The notes below the pieces were generated by a model, which saw only the letters and a program-made list of their open reading frames with translations, was not told the origin of the DNA and ran no database searches. Of a DNA stretch of 64,000 nucleotides, positions 38,557 through 49,328 are shown piece after piece. Numbering within the stretch: the stretch's first letter is position 1; each line of letters starts with the position of its first letter. Both the position numbers and the translations under genes were made by a program. The stretch comes from Xiphophorus maculatus. Taxonomy: Eukaryota; Chordata; Actinopteri; Cyprinodontiformes; Poeciliidae. The stretch spans positions 23,702,751-23,766,750 of the forward strand of contig NC_036460.1 of NCBI RefSeq assembly GCF_002775205.1, in the 5' to 3' direction.

Positions 38557-38596
38557 ATTAATTTATCAGTTAAAATAAATTAACTGATAAATTAAT
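38557..38596. repeat. Perfect 17-bp AT-rich inverted repeat
   Basis: ATTAATTTATCAGTTAA is followed after six bases by its exact reverse complement. It lies between the latexin-like gene and neu3. Confidence 0.9.
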
Positions 38597-39125
38597 AGAT
38601 TTCATTATTAAATTAATGAAATAATGAATACTTATTTCATTGAATAAACATTTAAAAAGTGAACAAAATTCACACTTTTTAAAAGTTTTATTTAAAAGAG
38701 CTCCTTCTGTCATTAAAATAGCATCTTTCCTAAACTCCTCCTTGAGAAACGTGACTTCATCGTCCTAGAAATTACGCAGGTAGGGGGCGTGGCCAAATGA
38801 CCTCTGCACCTAAGCAGGTACTTTGTGCAAAACATCTGCTTGGTTTGGTAAAGATTGTAAGATACGTATCCCTATCTTCAGTATTTTAAATACTCTTGAG
38901 TTTATTCCCATAAATTTCTAATAATTCCTGATAAAGTGTCATTAGTTCTAATGCAAAATTTCTAACTTTTCAAATTCCTGTAATTTTTCAACCCCATAAA
39001 GTCTCCACAAGTTTCCACCCCACCCCCTGTGTTTGTCCCACGAAAACAACACGCTGCTGAAATCCAATTTAATAATAACGATAGAACTAAATTATTCGAT
39101 TTTTTTCTTTGGATTCATGATTTTT

Positions 39126-39131
39126 TTTATT
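39126..39131 (-). terminator. Polyadenylation signal AATAAA for neu3
   Basis: AATAAA on the minus strand lies 57 bp beyond the neu3 stop codon, an ordinary distance for a short 3' UTR. Confidence 0.45.
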
Positions 39132-39187
39132 TTTTTTTAATCACAAACAGAAAGCAAATAAAATGTAGTTTTTCTGTTTTTAAATAT

Positions 39188-42096
39188 TTAAGAAACAAAG
39201 CACATCTTCATCAGCTTCCTCCTCCTCCTCCTCCTCTTCTTCTTCTTCACATGAGCCATCTGATGGACGACCGGAGCATTTCGTGGCTCGTGTTTTCCAC
39301 CCATCTCACAGTCGGCCTGCTGAGTTTCGTTTTCCCTGCGGTTAGTTCGCGGCTCCGCCGCGGCTCCGGGCAGATTGTTGATCAGCTCGTAGAGGCTGAA
39401 GACGCTGAAGCAGATTTCATCGTAGGCCGTCTTGGTGCCGCACTCAAACAAGCAGGCGAAGGCCACAGCTGGAGGCTCTCCCGGTGACGGCGACAGCTCC
39501 AGGTAGGCCAGATCCGAGTAGGCGCTGGGGCCCTCGTAGATCACCCAGGGGCCACGCCAGCTGTCCGGATCGCGTGGGAACAGGCTGAGGAACACACCCA
39601 GATCTCTGCGCGCGGTGCTCCACGTTGGGTGGGAGTACACCACCCAGGTGGGGGTCAGGAAGTCTGGTCGGGGAGCAGAGTGGGAGCGATCAGTGGGGCC
39701 CGTTAAGGACGTCCAGTGTCTGCAGGGGGACCTGCGTCCACCATGAGCTTCACAGGGACGTAACGGAGCGGGAAACCCAACAACGCTTCCATGGCAACCG
39801 TTTCTAGGCTCCACCAGGCTCTGCACCAGCTGCCCCTCCTGAAACACGGCTCCGTCATCCAGGCTGAGGGCCTGCACCCTGTAGCCCAGAGGGCTGCGGG
39901 CGTTACAGTACAGCACGTTGGAGCCGTCTTCTTCGTCCACGGACACCATCTGACACTCCACGCTCTCCGGCGCCGGGATGGGCTCGCCGAAGCGCCAGCT
40001 CCTCCCGTGGGTGTCGCTGTGGAAGCAGAAGGCGCGCGGGGTGGTCAGGCAGAGCTGGCCGAAGCACTCTCTGCAGTCGATGTGGTAGGCGTAGGCGGGG
40101 ATCAGCAGGCGGCCCGACTTCAGCTGGATGCCGTGACCCGGGCCCAGAGCGAAGGTGGCCCAGTCTGTCGGGTTATCAAGTTCAATCAGTCAGTCGATCA
40201 AGTTTATTTCAGCAACAACAAGTTGCTGTTCAAAGTTCAAAGTGCTTTACGCCATGAAAACATTAAAACATAAACACATCGTACAATAACCGATCGTGAA
40301 ACCAACACTGCATTGTGTCGAGTGGCATCATCAAAATCACAGATACAGATGTTTGTTCCAGATTCGTGGTGCATCCACAAGTTTCTGCTTTTGGGGTTGC
40401 TGAACAGACCAGAAAACCTGAGAGGTCTGGAAGGTTGATACAACAACAGCAGATTTTTTTTTGGCTCGTATTTCAGTAGGCAGACAGGAAAGAGGGCGAG
40501 GAGGGGGGGGGGGACATGCAGCAAAAATCGCCGGGACCGGGAGTCGCGAGTTCGACTCCCGGTCCCGAGCTAACCCCCTGCACCACCACAGCACGCCCCT
40601 ACAGCAGATCTTTAATGTATTGTGGTGCTGAGCCGTTCAGTGATTTATAAACTAACAACAGTATTTTAAAGTCTATTCTTTGAGCTCCAGGGAGCCAATG
40701 GAAGAACTTTAGAACTGCTCTATCTTCCTGGTTTTAGTGAGAACTCGAGCAGCAGCGTTCTGAACCTGACTCATTTTTTTTGGCACAACTATAAAGAAGC
40801 TGTTGCAGTAATCAATGCGACTAAAGATAAACGGATGGATGAGTTTCTCTAGATCTTGCTGAGACATTGATCCTTCAATCCTTGAGACGTTCTTCAGGTG
40901 ATAGAAGGCCGACTTTATAGGTGTCTTTTTGTGGCTCTGAAGGTTCAGGTCAGAGTCCATCACCACACCCACATTTCAGACCTGATCTCTGGTTTCTAGC
41001 TGTAATATCTGAAGCTGTGTGCTGATTTTAGGTCATGCCTCTTTAGGTCCAAAGATATGATATAAAACATGATACAATCACTATTAGAATTTCAGAGGCA
41101 CTTTTTTTATCCAGAGGAAAAAGGGAAGGTGCTCTAGCACCACCTAGTGTCTACCTGTGCATGTCCCTGCATATGAATGAAGTCTGATCAGTGAGCAAAG
41201 CATAACCCAACAAGCAGAGTTGTGTTTTTGTGACAGAGGTCTCAGCCACTGCAGAAGTTGCTGCAACAATAATAGACAGGATAGAAGAAGCAATCTCCCA
41301 CAAACCCAGGGAGAAACCCTAACCCTCTACAATGCCAGCCTGGGCTATCGCCCATATCAACAACCACCACTGGTAATGAGGTTAAAGTCTGTTTTTAGGT
41401 GGCTGTCCCGTTACCTTTGATAGTGCCTCCTATGACGGCCTCGGTGAGGTCTGTGGCTGGGCTCCAGGTGTCTCCTCCATCAGTGCTGGAGATGTAGCAG
41501 AGTCTGGTCACGTTGTCCCCGGTGACCAGCTGGTAGGACTCCGAGGTGTGGCCAAGGACGGCAATGAAGAACAGGAAGAGGATGCCGGTGAACTCGTCGT
41601 ACACCGGACAGGGGTTCATGGACCTGTGACCGGGCAGTAAGGCCGTGCCCAGAACACGCATGTCCTTCCACTGCAGCAAAATGACGGAAAGTCCGAGAAA
41701 ATTAGCATAATTTGAGGAAATATATATACATCTACACAGTATATTTGCTTCAAAATGTCGTGTGGATCCACCAACTTTTGTTTTCAATTTGGAGTACTTT
41801 AAGAAAGTAATTCAAAATCATAATTCTGACTCGTTCCTCTTAGAGGGATCTTGTGAAGCATTTTGTCAACTAGCACTGCACCACAGGTCACTGACCTCCA
41901 CATAGTTCCTGTAGAAGGTGCCTTTCCTCATGACGAGCAGGTGAGCCTGAGAGTCCGACGGGGTCAGCCTCTCCTCACAGAAAGCCAGAAATGACCTGAA
42001 GCGGCTGAGGTACAGCAGAGCCGGGACTCTGTACGTCACTCCGCTGGGCTCCTTGTGGAAGAGCACCGACCTCGCCGGGAAGTACGGTGATCTCAT
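39188..42096 (-). CDS. neu3: Sialidase-3 (membrane sialidase, NEU3-type)
   Basis: NEU3 removes sialic acid from gangliosides at the plasma membrane. Three coding exons fit in phase: 42096-41896, 41670-41415 and 40164-39188, giving 477 residues. Hallmarks are the Y/F-R-I/V-P motif TYRVPALL (21-28), Asp boxes SSTDGGDTW (about 128-136) and SDTHGRSW (202-209), the catalytic Glu in VECQM (222), the arginine motif ARRDLG (about 338) and the nucleophilic tyrosine in SAYSDL (368). These positions fall close to those of human NEU3. The start is the first ATG; the GTG two codons upstream is not used. Exon 1 is preceded by an acceptor at 42135, so a noncoding first exon exists. The C-terminus (from about residue 457) is K4R6K, encoded by a GGA/GAA triplet run. 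The linker around residues 290-315 is poorly conserved, but the frame stays open. Confidence 0.93.
39216..39248. repeat. (TCC)n/(TTC)n trinucleotide repeat coding the neu3 C-terminus
   Basis: CCT/CTT triplets on the plus strand encode the Lys4-Arg6 run of the sialidase on the minus strand. Such a repeat is expected to be polymorphic in length without breaking the frame. Confidence 0.9.
40190..40985 (-). mobile_element. LINE 3' portion (L2/CR1-like) in neu3 intron 2, carrying a nested SINE
   Basis: On the minus strand, MGVVMDSDLNLQSHKK, SAFYHLKNVSRIEG, HPFIFSRIDYCNSFF and QNAAARVLTKTRK are classical LINE reverse-transcriptase C-terminal motifs. After the SINE, a decayed HHESGTNI-type end follows, and then TAAAGCACTTTGAACTTTG and AATAAACTTGATC at the tail. 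The tail ends only about 30 bp from the neu3 exon 3 acceptor. It is dead by frameshift and truncation. Confidence 0.8.
40455..40600 (-). mobile_element. tRNA-derived SINE, minus orientation, nested in a LINE
   Basis: The reverse strand reads GGGGCGTGCTGTGGTGGTGC, then CGGCGATTTTTGCTGCATG, and ends in an A-rich tail, parallel to the SINE at 30448. ACAGCAGAT flanks both sides (40446-40454 and 40601-40609), a clean target duplication. The B box region is altered to a GC-rich palindrome. Confidence 0.8.
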
Positions 42097-42244
42097 GCTC
42101 ACTTTCAGGTGAATTTCTCCGACTGATCAGAAATCTGCAGAGAGTAAAAGGCCAATTTCAGTGAAGATCGCTGAATCACATATTTATGGATAAAAACTAA
42201 GCAAAAGACATGCAGATTTATGCATACGGAGTGTAAAGTCACAG

Positions 42245-42455
42245 TACTTTGATCATTTTAAAGACTGGTCACAATTTGTTCCAACTGCTGCCGTCTGGCT
42301 ACAGATACAGGAGCATTAAAGCAAGGACAAACTGACTGAGAACAGTTTATATCCAATAGCCATGAGGCCATTAAATGAAACGTACTTCTACATTTCACCC
42401 AATGTCGTTATTGTCCATGTATTTTACTGCATGTTTTCTTTAATAACAATAAAGA
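42245..42455 (+). mobile_element. LINE 3' tail related to the 13-kb LINE
   Basis: CAACTGCTGCCGTCTGGCTA, GATACAGGAGCATTAAAGCA and AACAATAAAGATTGTTA parallel the 13490-13830 segment of the larger LINE ([11 protein letters not shown] region and tail). Only about 200 bp is left. Confidence 0.65.
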
Positions 42456-42479
42456 TTGTTAGTATTTTTAAAGTGTCTT

Positions 42480-42840
42480 CCAAAAACATTAATATTCTAA
42501 CGTTTTTTCACATTGCAACCATAGATTTTAATGCATTTTACTGTGTAGTGGGAGAAAAAAGGATGAATGATTAAAAGCACATTTGTACTCATTCCCCTAT
42601 AGTCAACATTAAAAAAAATAAAATAAAATTCCTACAATAACAGCTTCAAATCTCTTTGGGTTATGTCTACACTGGCTTTCCCACTCATTTCTTCTTCTCT
42701 CTTGTAAAATAGCTGGACCCCAAACAGATTAAATTTAGCTCAGGAAAAATCTGAACTGGATTTATTTATGGACTTTGACTGGTCCAATCCAACATCTTAA
42801 CATCTAACCTATTTCACAGCGAACTCTGTCTTGGGCTATG
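42480..42840. repeat. Degraded DNA-transposon-like repeat
   Basis: It resembles the family seen in gfm1 introns 3 and 6: TTTTTTCACATTGCAACCA, TTTGACTGGTCCAATCCAAC and TCTTGGGCTATGTCTG. It is highly decayed. Confidence 0.35.
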
Positions 42841-43427
42841 TCTGTGCAATAAATATTTTTATTTTAAGGCCTGTGAGAGAGAACAAAAGTCACAGCTTAG
42901 TGAACAAAAACAGACACAAATGCATATTAACAGCCCTAAGATTAATTCATTTGAACTTAGCATCTTCTAAGGCTACATTTTGCGCACTAGTGCAAAAATG
43001 TTGGGGAATATTAATGTGGATATCTAAAAAAAACACATAAAAAAATCAAAAGATATGTCTGATTCAAAGCTCTGTACAATTAAAACATTTAGGTGGAAAC
43101 CATGTCGTCATCACCCAGGACACAGGAACTCACCTGTTGTTACTCCACCCCTCTCTAAATCTTAAGGATAGACTTCTTTCTGCATGTTTACTATTTTAGG
43201 CTTCAAACATCATAGTTTTTTGGGGGTTTTTTAAGTCCAAGGGTTTAAAGAAAGGCCAGACTTGCAAACCTGGTTTGTGTTCGATGTTAGACAATGAAAA
43301 AATACTGACAAAGCCCACCAGAAGTTAATTCACAGATCCATCATTGCATGTTACTCTGTCTCTAAGCAGAACCCCGCTCCGCTAAGGCTAAACTAGGCTC
43401 TGTACATCTTAAAACAGAGATACTCAC

Positions 43428-43600
43428 AATCCCAACGCTGTGTGAGAACTGCTGCAGCTCTGCGAGGGTACCCAGACCGTCTGAGAGACCCGAGGGCTCC
43501 ACAGCCTCATAAGGGAATGGTTGTTGGGTTTGTGTGTAGTTAGTTTGTGTCTGAAAGCAATGTTTGCTCCTCTCTGTTCACTGTTCAGAGAGGCAGCATT
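43428..43600 (-). other. Probable noncoding first exon of neu3
   Basis: A minus-strand consensus donor GTGAGT follows base 43428, and the acceptor CTCTCTGCAG lies just upstream of 42134, 38 bp before the neu3 ATG. The upstream edge is approximate. Confidence 0.35.
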
Positions 43601-44383
43601 GCATGCTGCTCACTGACCCAGAAATGAACACTCATCAGATCTGCAGCTTTGGATGAATCAGCGAGAGAGCAGCCATTGTGGAGAAGAAGGCCAGGTTGGG
43701 GTGGACGGGTGTCGCCGAACAATAATGAGATAGTTTGCCTCCATTGCATCCTTTTTTAGTTCTGTTTTTATTCAATGCAGTAATTATGGAAATTAACAAG
43801 CTTTTTTCTTTCTGTGTTAATCTCTTTTATAGCAGTATGAGTTGTTTAGCTGAACCATGCAAATATTTTAAAATACTTCCAAACCTTTGCACAGTGATGT
43901 ACATTTTCCAAGCTCACCTCACTTTGTCTCTTAACATTTTAGGCAAAGCTTAAACGTTTATTCATGTATTCCCTTAGATTTATTGTTATTTAGGATGGCA
44001 TTATTTCTGAGTGATGCTTTTTAAATAAACGTAATTTATTTGTGTTCTTTTTCATATAGATACAGATCAATTTATCTGTATTGAGTAAAGCACAAACTCT
44101 TGCAACCCTAACCCTTAATCACTAGAATGCATTCATTCTCTCGCCTGACAAAAAAAAAATCTTGCAATATTTGGAAAGGCACAACATCGGCTAAACGTCA
44201 ATAAAGCTGAAGAAAAACATAACAGCCTTGTTGAGTTACATATTGCCAAGTATTTTCTTCTTGGTTATTTTTATTGGCGGTTGTTGAGCATTTAGTGTCT
44301 AAAATGCTATTATTTAGTAAATTCGCGCTTCCGCTTTAACGCCTGGCAGTCCAAACTCAGGGATTCAAGTTTGACGCTATCTG

Positions 44384-44391
44384 TGACGTCA
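44384..44391. promoter_or_regulatory. Perfect CRE (TGACGTCA)
   Basis: This palindromic cAMP-response element lies just upstream of a possible noncoding first exon of wdr53, whose donor would follow base 44454 (CCAAG|GTAGTA). CREB/ATF binding is predicted from the consensus only. Confidence 0.55.
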
Positions 44392-44557
44392 CCAACGAGC
44401 GACCATACCCTTTCACATGGTAGCATGCTAAGGTTGTGACTTCTCCTCGCCAAGGTAGTAAAATTCTTACATACTGAAGCTCAAACTAATGCCACGTCGC
44501 TTGGGTGAGCTACTGCTAACTTTAAACTTTACGTGCGTACGTTTTTAACGGCTGTCA

Positions 44558-44565
44558 TGACGTCA
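44558..44565. promoter_or_regulatory. Second perfect CRE (TGACGTCA)
   Basis: This identical octamer lies 174 bp from the first, on the other side of the presumed wdr53 first exon donor. Confidence 0.5.
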
Positions 44566-44734
44566 ACTGGGGCAAAAAGCAGCATATTAGCGTCGAGGCT
44601 AACCAGTTAGCCACATAGATAAGGCAGTTTGTTTTGACATCTCCTGAAGGCATGGTCGTCTGTGGTGCGATGTGGAGCATTGGTGGGCAGTCAAACATGT
44701 CGGCACATCTATTGTAACAATTCATCAAATATCA

Positions 44735-44832
44735 AGCCAAGTTTGTTTGCATAGTGCATTTAAGCAACCAGGCGGTTCAAAGTGCTCCACTTTATAAAAC
44801 ATAACACCAAGACCAACCAAAAAAGAAACATA
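44735..44832 (-). mobile_element. Short LINE 3' tail
   Basis: On the minus strand it reads GAGCACTTTGAACCGCCTGG and GCACTATGCAAACAAACTTG, the tail of the LINE family found at 5760-6503 and 40190-40985. Confidence 0.6.
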
Positions 44833-45847
44833 ACAATACAGTGAAAAAATAAACACACTTTTAATAAGTTATAGGGATAATAATAAAGTAAATTCAGTTC
44901 CATTAAAAAAATACTCGTATCCGAGTGCCTCTGTCGGGATCTCTGGTAGCAGTCAGCTTTGCAACGAATCTGAAGAGGCCTCTGACTGAAGACTGCCAGT
45001 GTCTATGCAGCAGAGACAGTATTCCACAGTAGCACGTCCTGGACGGCAGCATCAGTTGTTGACAAGCACTTATAATCCATTTACTTTTGCTGCTTCTCTT
45101 TAAATCTGTCTGGCAGTACGGATAGAAAGCCTGGCAGAGAGACGTTGGGTTTGGGGATTTGATCCTTATATGATTCTTGCTCTTGTGAACGAATTGTCAA
45201 CGGGAAGGCTGGTCAGTTCTATAGTTGGGTTAATAAATCCATTAAGGTGTAACATAATGGTATGATGTTCTATTTAATTAAGTAACAACCTAAAAATGGC
45301 AAATAAATAGCTTCTGTTTGCTCTTTATAGTGAAAAAACCTCTTCATGGTGTTTTCCCATTGATTTATGTTGCGTTTTATTTCATCAGAATGCATCTCTA
45401 TACATTTTTCTGTGTGTGAAAATATATTTATACAAATTATTACTACAAACAGGAATATTTAATGAGCATTCAAATTTTTAGAGCTGTATTGCAGAAGCTA
45501 CGTGAGAGCGACATTCCCATTTTCAGTTATTTTACATGTTGAAGTATTAAAATAATAATTACAAAAGAAAAGGAAAGAAAATTTAATTAATCACCCAGGT
45601 TAGGTTTTACTCTCACATTTAATTTGAAAAGCAGAAATCAGAGCTGAACTGTCTTGAAACTAATATTTATTTTGTCTGCACTGAGCTTTCAATTTTAATG
45701 ATATCATACGCCTATTTTATTACTGCCTGATATATTTAAAATGTTTACTATGTAGTTACCAGTCTAACTACTTAGTCTAAATGTAGCATGCGATGTTAAA
45801 ATAAATGACTATGATTTTGTGTTTTTACCTTCCCGAATGTGGTCAGT

Positions 45848-48800
45848 ATGGGCAGCCTGTGGTCTGAGGGCCACTCCTCCTCCATCCTCTGTGTCGGTGC
45901 GTCTCCGGGCCCAGAGGGCCTGATCGCTTCTGGTGCCGAGGGCGGAGAGGTGACGGTGTGGACTCAAGAGGGCGCCGTGGTCGGGCGTCTGGCTCTCCCC
46001 GGACAGGAGGACGTTACCAGCGCAGCGTTCTCACCCGCAGCCTCCTCCCACCTGTACGTGTCGCACGGAGACGGGGTGAGCGTGTTCGACCCCCGGAACC
46101 TGAAGGGCCCGGTGGAGGATTTCCGCGGTGCAGGGGAGGAGGAGATTAATGCCGTAGCTCTGAATGAGACTGGCTCAAACGTGGCCGTGGCCGATGACTC
46201 TGGGGCGGTGAGGATACTCGAGATTCCAGGTGGGAAAGTGTGCCGGAGTCTCCGCAGACACACAAACATCTGCTCCTCCGTGGCTTTCCGACCTCACAGA
46301 CCCAATAACCTCGTCTCTGTGGGACTGGACATGCAGGTGAGCGAACGAGATTTAAGAGTGTGAATGTCACCTAGTTTATATCGTTTGACCTTTTTACATT
46401 TTATTGGGCTACAACCACCTGCTTTAATGTGTTTTATTGAGCACGTAGGCCTGTCACGATAGCAAATTTTGCTGAACGATTAATTGTCTCAAAAATTATT
46501 GCGATAAACGATAATATTGTTTGAAGACCTTTTTACACTGAAAATGATTTAATAATGCATGCGATTTCTTGCCAAAGTTAGATACACTTTATTTTCAAAA
46601 GAACACTAAACACTGGAACTGGTAAACAAAATAAACAAAACAACCAAAAACAAAAATCAAATAGATTCTCAGTCTCCATAAACAAAAAATGTACTGGAAA
46701 AAAAACTAAACATAAAGCCAAAGTGTAAATAAATACTGCATTCAACCAAAAGAGGGCAGATTATGAAGTCTGTATATTGTGTTGCCCTTCAGTAATAATT
46801 AGATTTAAATAGAGAAGATGGGCACATCGACTACATGATGCAATAGTTCACATTACACGATTTTTTGCTACTATTTTTCCCCTTACAACAATCTTAAAAC
46901 GTTGATCTTTCTAAGATTGTGTGGTGTGTTATGGTAGATCATCATCGTTGCCGCTCCGATCTAAATCAGGGGTTTTCTGCGACTGGGATCTTAATGCAGC
47001 CTGTTGAATGTGACAGGCAGCCAATCAGAAAGCGCAGATTCTCCTCAGCGTTTTCTGAGGGTAAATTATGGAGGGGAATCCCAAACAGCTGACACGGCGC
47101 AACCCGAAGTCCAGTGGACATTGGAGATGATACGTGGAAACAACATTAATGTTTATTCAACATGCAAAGAATATAGAAATGACAAGGGGAGGAGTTGGAG
47201 CGAAACCAGTAACTTTTCAGCTGTTCTTTGTTAAAGTGACGTAAATAGGTTCTAAAGATTTTCATTCAGTCAGGACTTTACGCTGACACTGGTCACATGC
47301 ATTGCAGGTAGATTGTAGTAATGCATTGATTAATGCCTGGTTTTAAAATTAGTTCACTGGACTTGTAGCCATTATTTTGTGCCCATTGTTGGACATCACA
47401 TGGCAGGACCGAACCCGATCGAACCATTATACCTAGGATTTCTGTCGGCTAATGTGTGATCTGTCAGCTCTAAGATCGTGTCGTGTGCGCTGGGCTTTAC
47501 ACTAAGGAAATGAGGAAGGGAGGGTCAGTGGAGAGAACCGGAGTTGAGCCTTTTTTCATTCAGTGTCATTAACAGAAAGAGGAAAAGGCCGGAAGAGACG
47601 ATAATGCCGATAATTAAAATGACGTCGGTAGTTTTAATTTATCGTACGATTAATTGATTTATCGTTTATCGTGACAGGCCTATGAGCACGTGATTGCAAG
47701 GTGGAAGGAAAACAGTATGTGGTGTTCAAGACTTTTTAGGAAAACAACTTTCTCAAAACTGACTTTCTCTGACAAACCTCAGGGCTTCAGAGAACAGCTG
47801 GATTTAAATTTAGATTTAATTACACACAGGTGACTACTAGGGAAATTAGATTCACTGGGTTTTACTTAAGGGCATCAAAGTAAAAGTGAGTTTGATGCAA
47901 ATACATGTATAGATTTCAGATTTGTCTCTCCAAACCTTGTGTACATAAAATTATGATCATTTTATATCATCATTACTTCATTAATAAAGCTCTACTTTCT
48001 GTTGGTTAGTGCTGGGCAATATTGCTTAAAAATGAAATTTCAGATTTGTTTATACCAAATTTGATTTTTGATTTAAACTTTTTTTCCCCCTTACAAAAAT
48101 AAAAATTTTAGAAAATATATTTTTAAAAAACTGGCTTTTATTTTGATAATTCCTTCTGTGACTTGAATTCAAAGTTGAAATAAATAGAAGCTGTAAAAGA
48201 CGCTCGTTAAAACCCACACTCTGGATTTTCCAAAAGTTAAATCTTCAAAAGCAGAGAATGTGATTAATCTGTAAAAATCGATTTAGCGCCCAGACCTAGT
48301 GTCGCTTTACAATGTGAGATAATTTACAATATATGGAAGTTTGTTATAATGTGGCATAATAAAAAAATGTTCAGGAGTAATAGACACTTTGATAGCGCTC
48401 TGCTGATCAGCCTTTCATTGCGATATCTGTCTACTTTGCTGTTCCAGGTGATTCTGTGGGGTCTGCAGAAGACCCGCCCACTGTGGACTCTCAACCTGCA
48501 GGACGCGGCAGAAGAAGCGGGCGACCAGCAGCGGCCGGGCCAGCTCTTCAACCCCCCTCTGGCTCACTGCATTTCAGTGTCGGGCTGCGGCAACGTTTTG
48601 GGCTGCGCCGCCGAGGACGGCCGGGTCCACTTGATGCGGATCGGCGGCGGCTCCAAACTGGAGCAGCACGGAGCCGTCAAGGCTCACACTCAGGGAGCCT
48701 CCCAGGCCCATTTCATCAGCTTCCTCTCCCACCCTCACTGGATGGTCACCGGGGGAAACGACGGCCTCGTGGCCCTCTGGGACCTCAGCAAGCACCCGGT

Positions 48801-49101
48801 GGTAAATCCAGAGGGAAAAACACAAACGACGGCTCCTCAGCGCCGCAAAGGTAAGAGCAGCAGGAGGAGAAGAGAGCAGGCTCAGGAGAAGTCGAAGCAG
48901 AAGTCGGACGAGGAGGACGAAGCAGCTGCGAAGGACCAGGAGTCGCCGATGGAGGAGGAGACGACGTCTGGACCCAAACTGAGCATCAGTCACGGGGACA
49001 AGGTGAACTGGCTGTGCCCCGCTGTGCTGAAAGGAGAACCAAGCGTGATAGTTGCAGATCAGAGCACCAATCTGACCGTCTACCCTCTGTCTCAGCTTTA
49101 G
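45848..49101 (+). CDS. wdr53: WD repeat-containing protein 53
   Basis: WDR53 is a small WD40 protein reported among candidate substrate receptors of CUL4-DDB1 ligases. Two coding exons, 45848-46336 and 48448-49101, join in phase 0 and give 380 residues (human about 358). The sequence follows the human protein closely: GHSSSILCVGASP, ASGAEGGEVTVWT, EEEINAVALN, ADDSGAVRILE, HTNICSSVAFRPHRP, VSVGLDMQ, VILWGLQKTRPLW and ISHGDKVNW, ending VYPLSQL. Between the last two blades a lysine/arginine-rich then acidic linker (about residues 290-345) is longer than in human. The ATG at 45848 lies two bases after a CAG that could be an acceptor, which implies a 5' noncoding exon near 44.4 kb. The intron holds a nested hAT element. 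An alternative ATG at 45837 is out of frame. Confidence 0.95.
46383..47990. repeat. Older DNA-transposon-like repeat split by a hAT element in the wdr53 intron
   Basis: TTTTTACATTTTATTGGGCT on the left and, after the insert, GTGATTGCAAGGTGGAAGG, CAGAACAGCTGGATTTAAAT-like and TACACACAGGTGACTAC on the right belong to the dispersed repeat also found in gfm1 introns. Removing the insert and one target copy rejoins the repeat. Confidence 0.55.
46446..47682. mobile_element. 1.24-kb non-autonomous hAT element
   Basis: Terminal inverted repeats TAGGCCTGTCACGATA are perfect over 16 bp, and flanking TGAGCACG (46438-46445 and 47683-47690) is a perfect 8-bp target duplication. The 1237-bp interior has no transposase-length frame; the best is 76 residues without similarity. 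It must therefore have been moved by a transposase made elsewhere. Confidence 0.93.
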
Positions 49102-49308
49102 GTTCAAGCACGCTACTTTTTCTTCTGTTGATAAAAGAAATTAACATTTTATTTGGTGAATTTTTTTTTTTTTTTCCTCTCCAAATTTTGTTTGACTTTC
49201 GGGTCGCTCTTCATTTATTTGTTTCTGTGTCTTTAAAACTAGATGCAAACATTTATATATGGCTTCAATATGCGTTGTGCTTTTTTGCCTGCGTGTGGGC
49301 TCCTTTGA

Positions 49309-49328
49309 AATAAACTCATTGAAATAAA
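49309..49328 (+). terminator. Polyadenylation signals for wdr53
   Basis: Two AATAAA hexamers (49309-49314 and 49323-49328) lie 208-227 bp past the wdr53 stop codon. Confidence 0.6.

Larger units (their letters stand above)
36465..39125. other. Intergenic DNA between the gfm1/latexin pair and neu3
   Basis: The upstream side of the latexin-like gene includes a short GT run near 36490. A dispersed fish repeat (37430-37800) and a perfect 17-bp hairpin (38557-38596) follow, then AT-rich DNA. No coding exon was recognised. Confidence 0.6.
42135..44330. other. Upstream region of neu3
   Basis: It contains a likely noncoding first exon of neu3 ending at 43428, a LINE tail (42245-42455) and a degraded transposon-like repeat (42480-42840). 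No coding exon was seen in the remaining AT-rich DNA. Confidence 0.55.

Noticed and set aside
39620-39760. Suspected frameshift in neu3 exon 3
   Set aside because: The linker is unlike the conserved flanks, but the frame remains open across the exon and rejoins the conserved SHPTW..RRDLG region. NEU3 linkers are variable, so no break is needed.
42097-42102. GTG start of neu3 two codons upstream
   Set aside because: Vertebrate genes start at ATG; the first in-frame ATG is at 42096.
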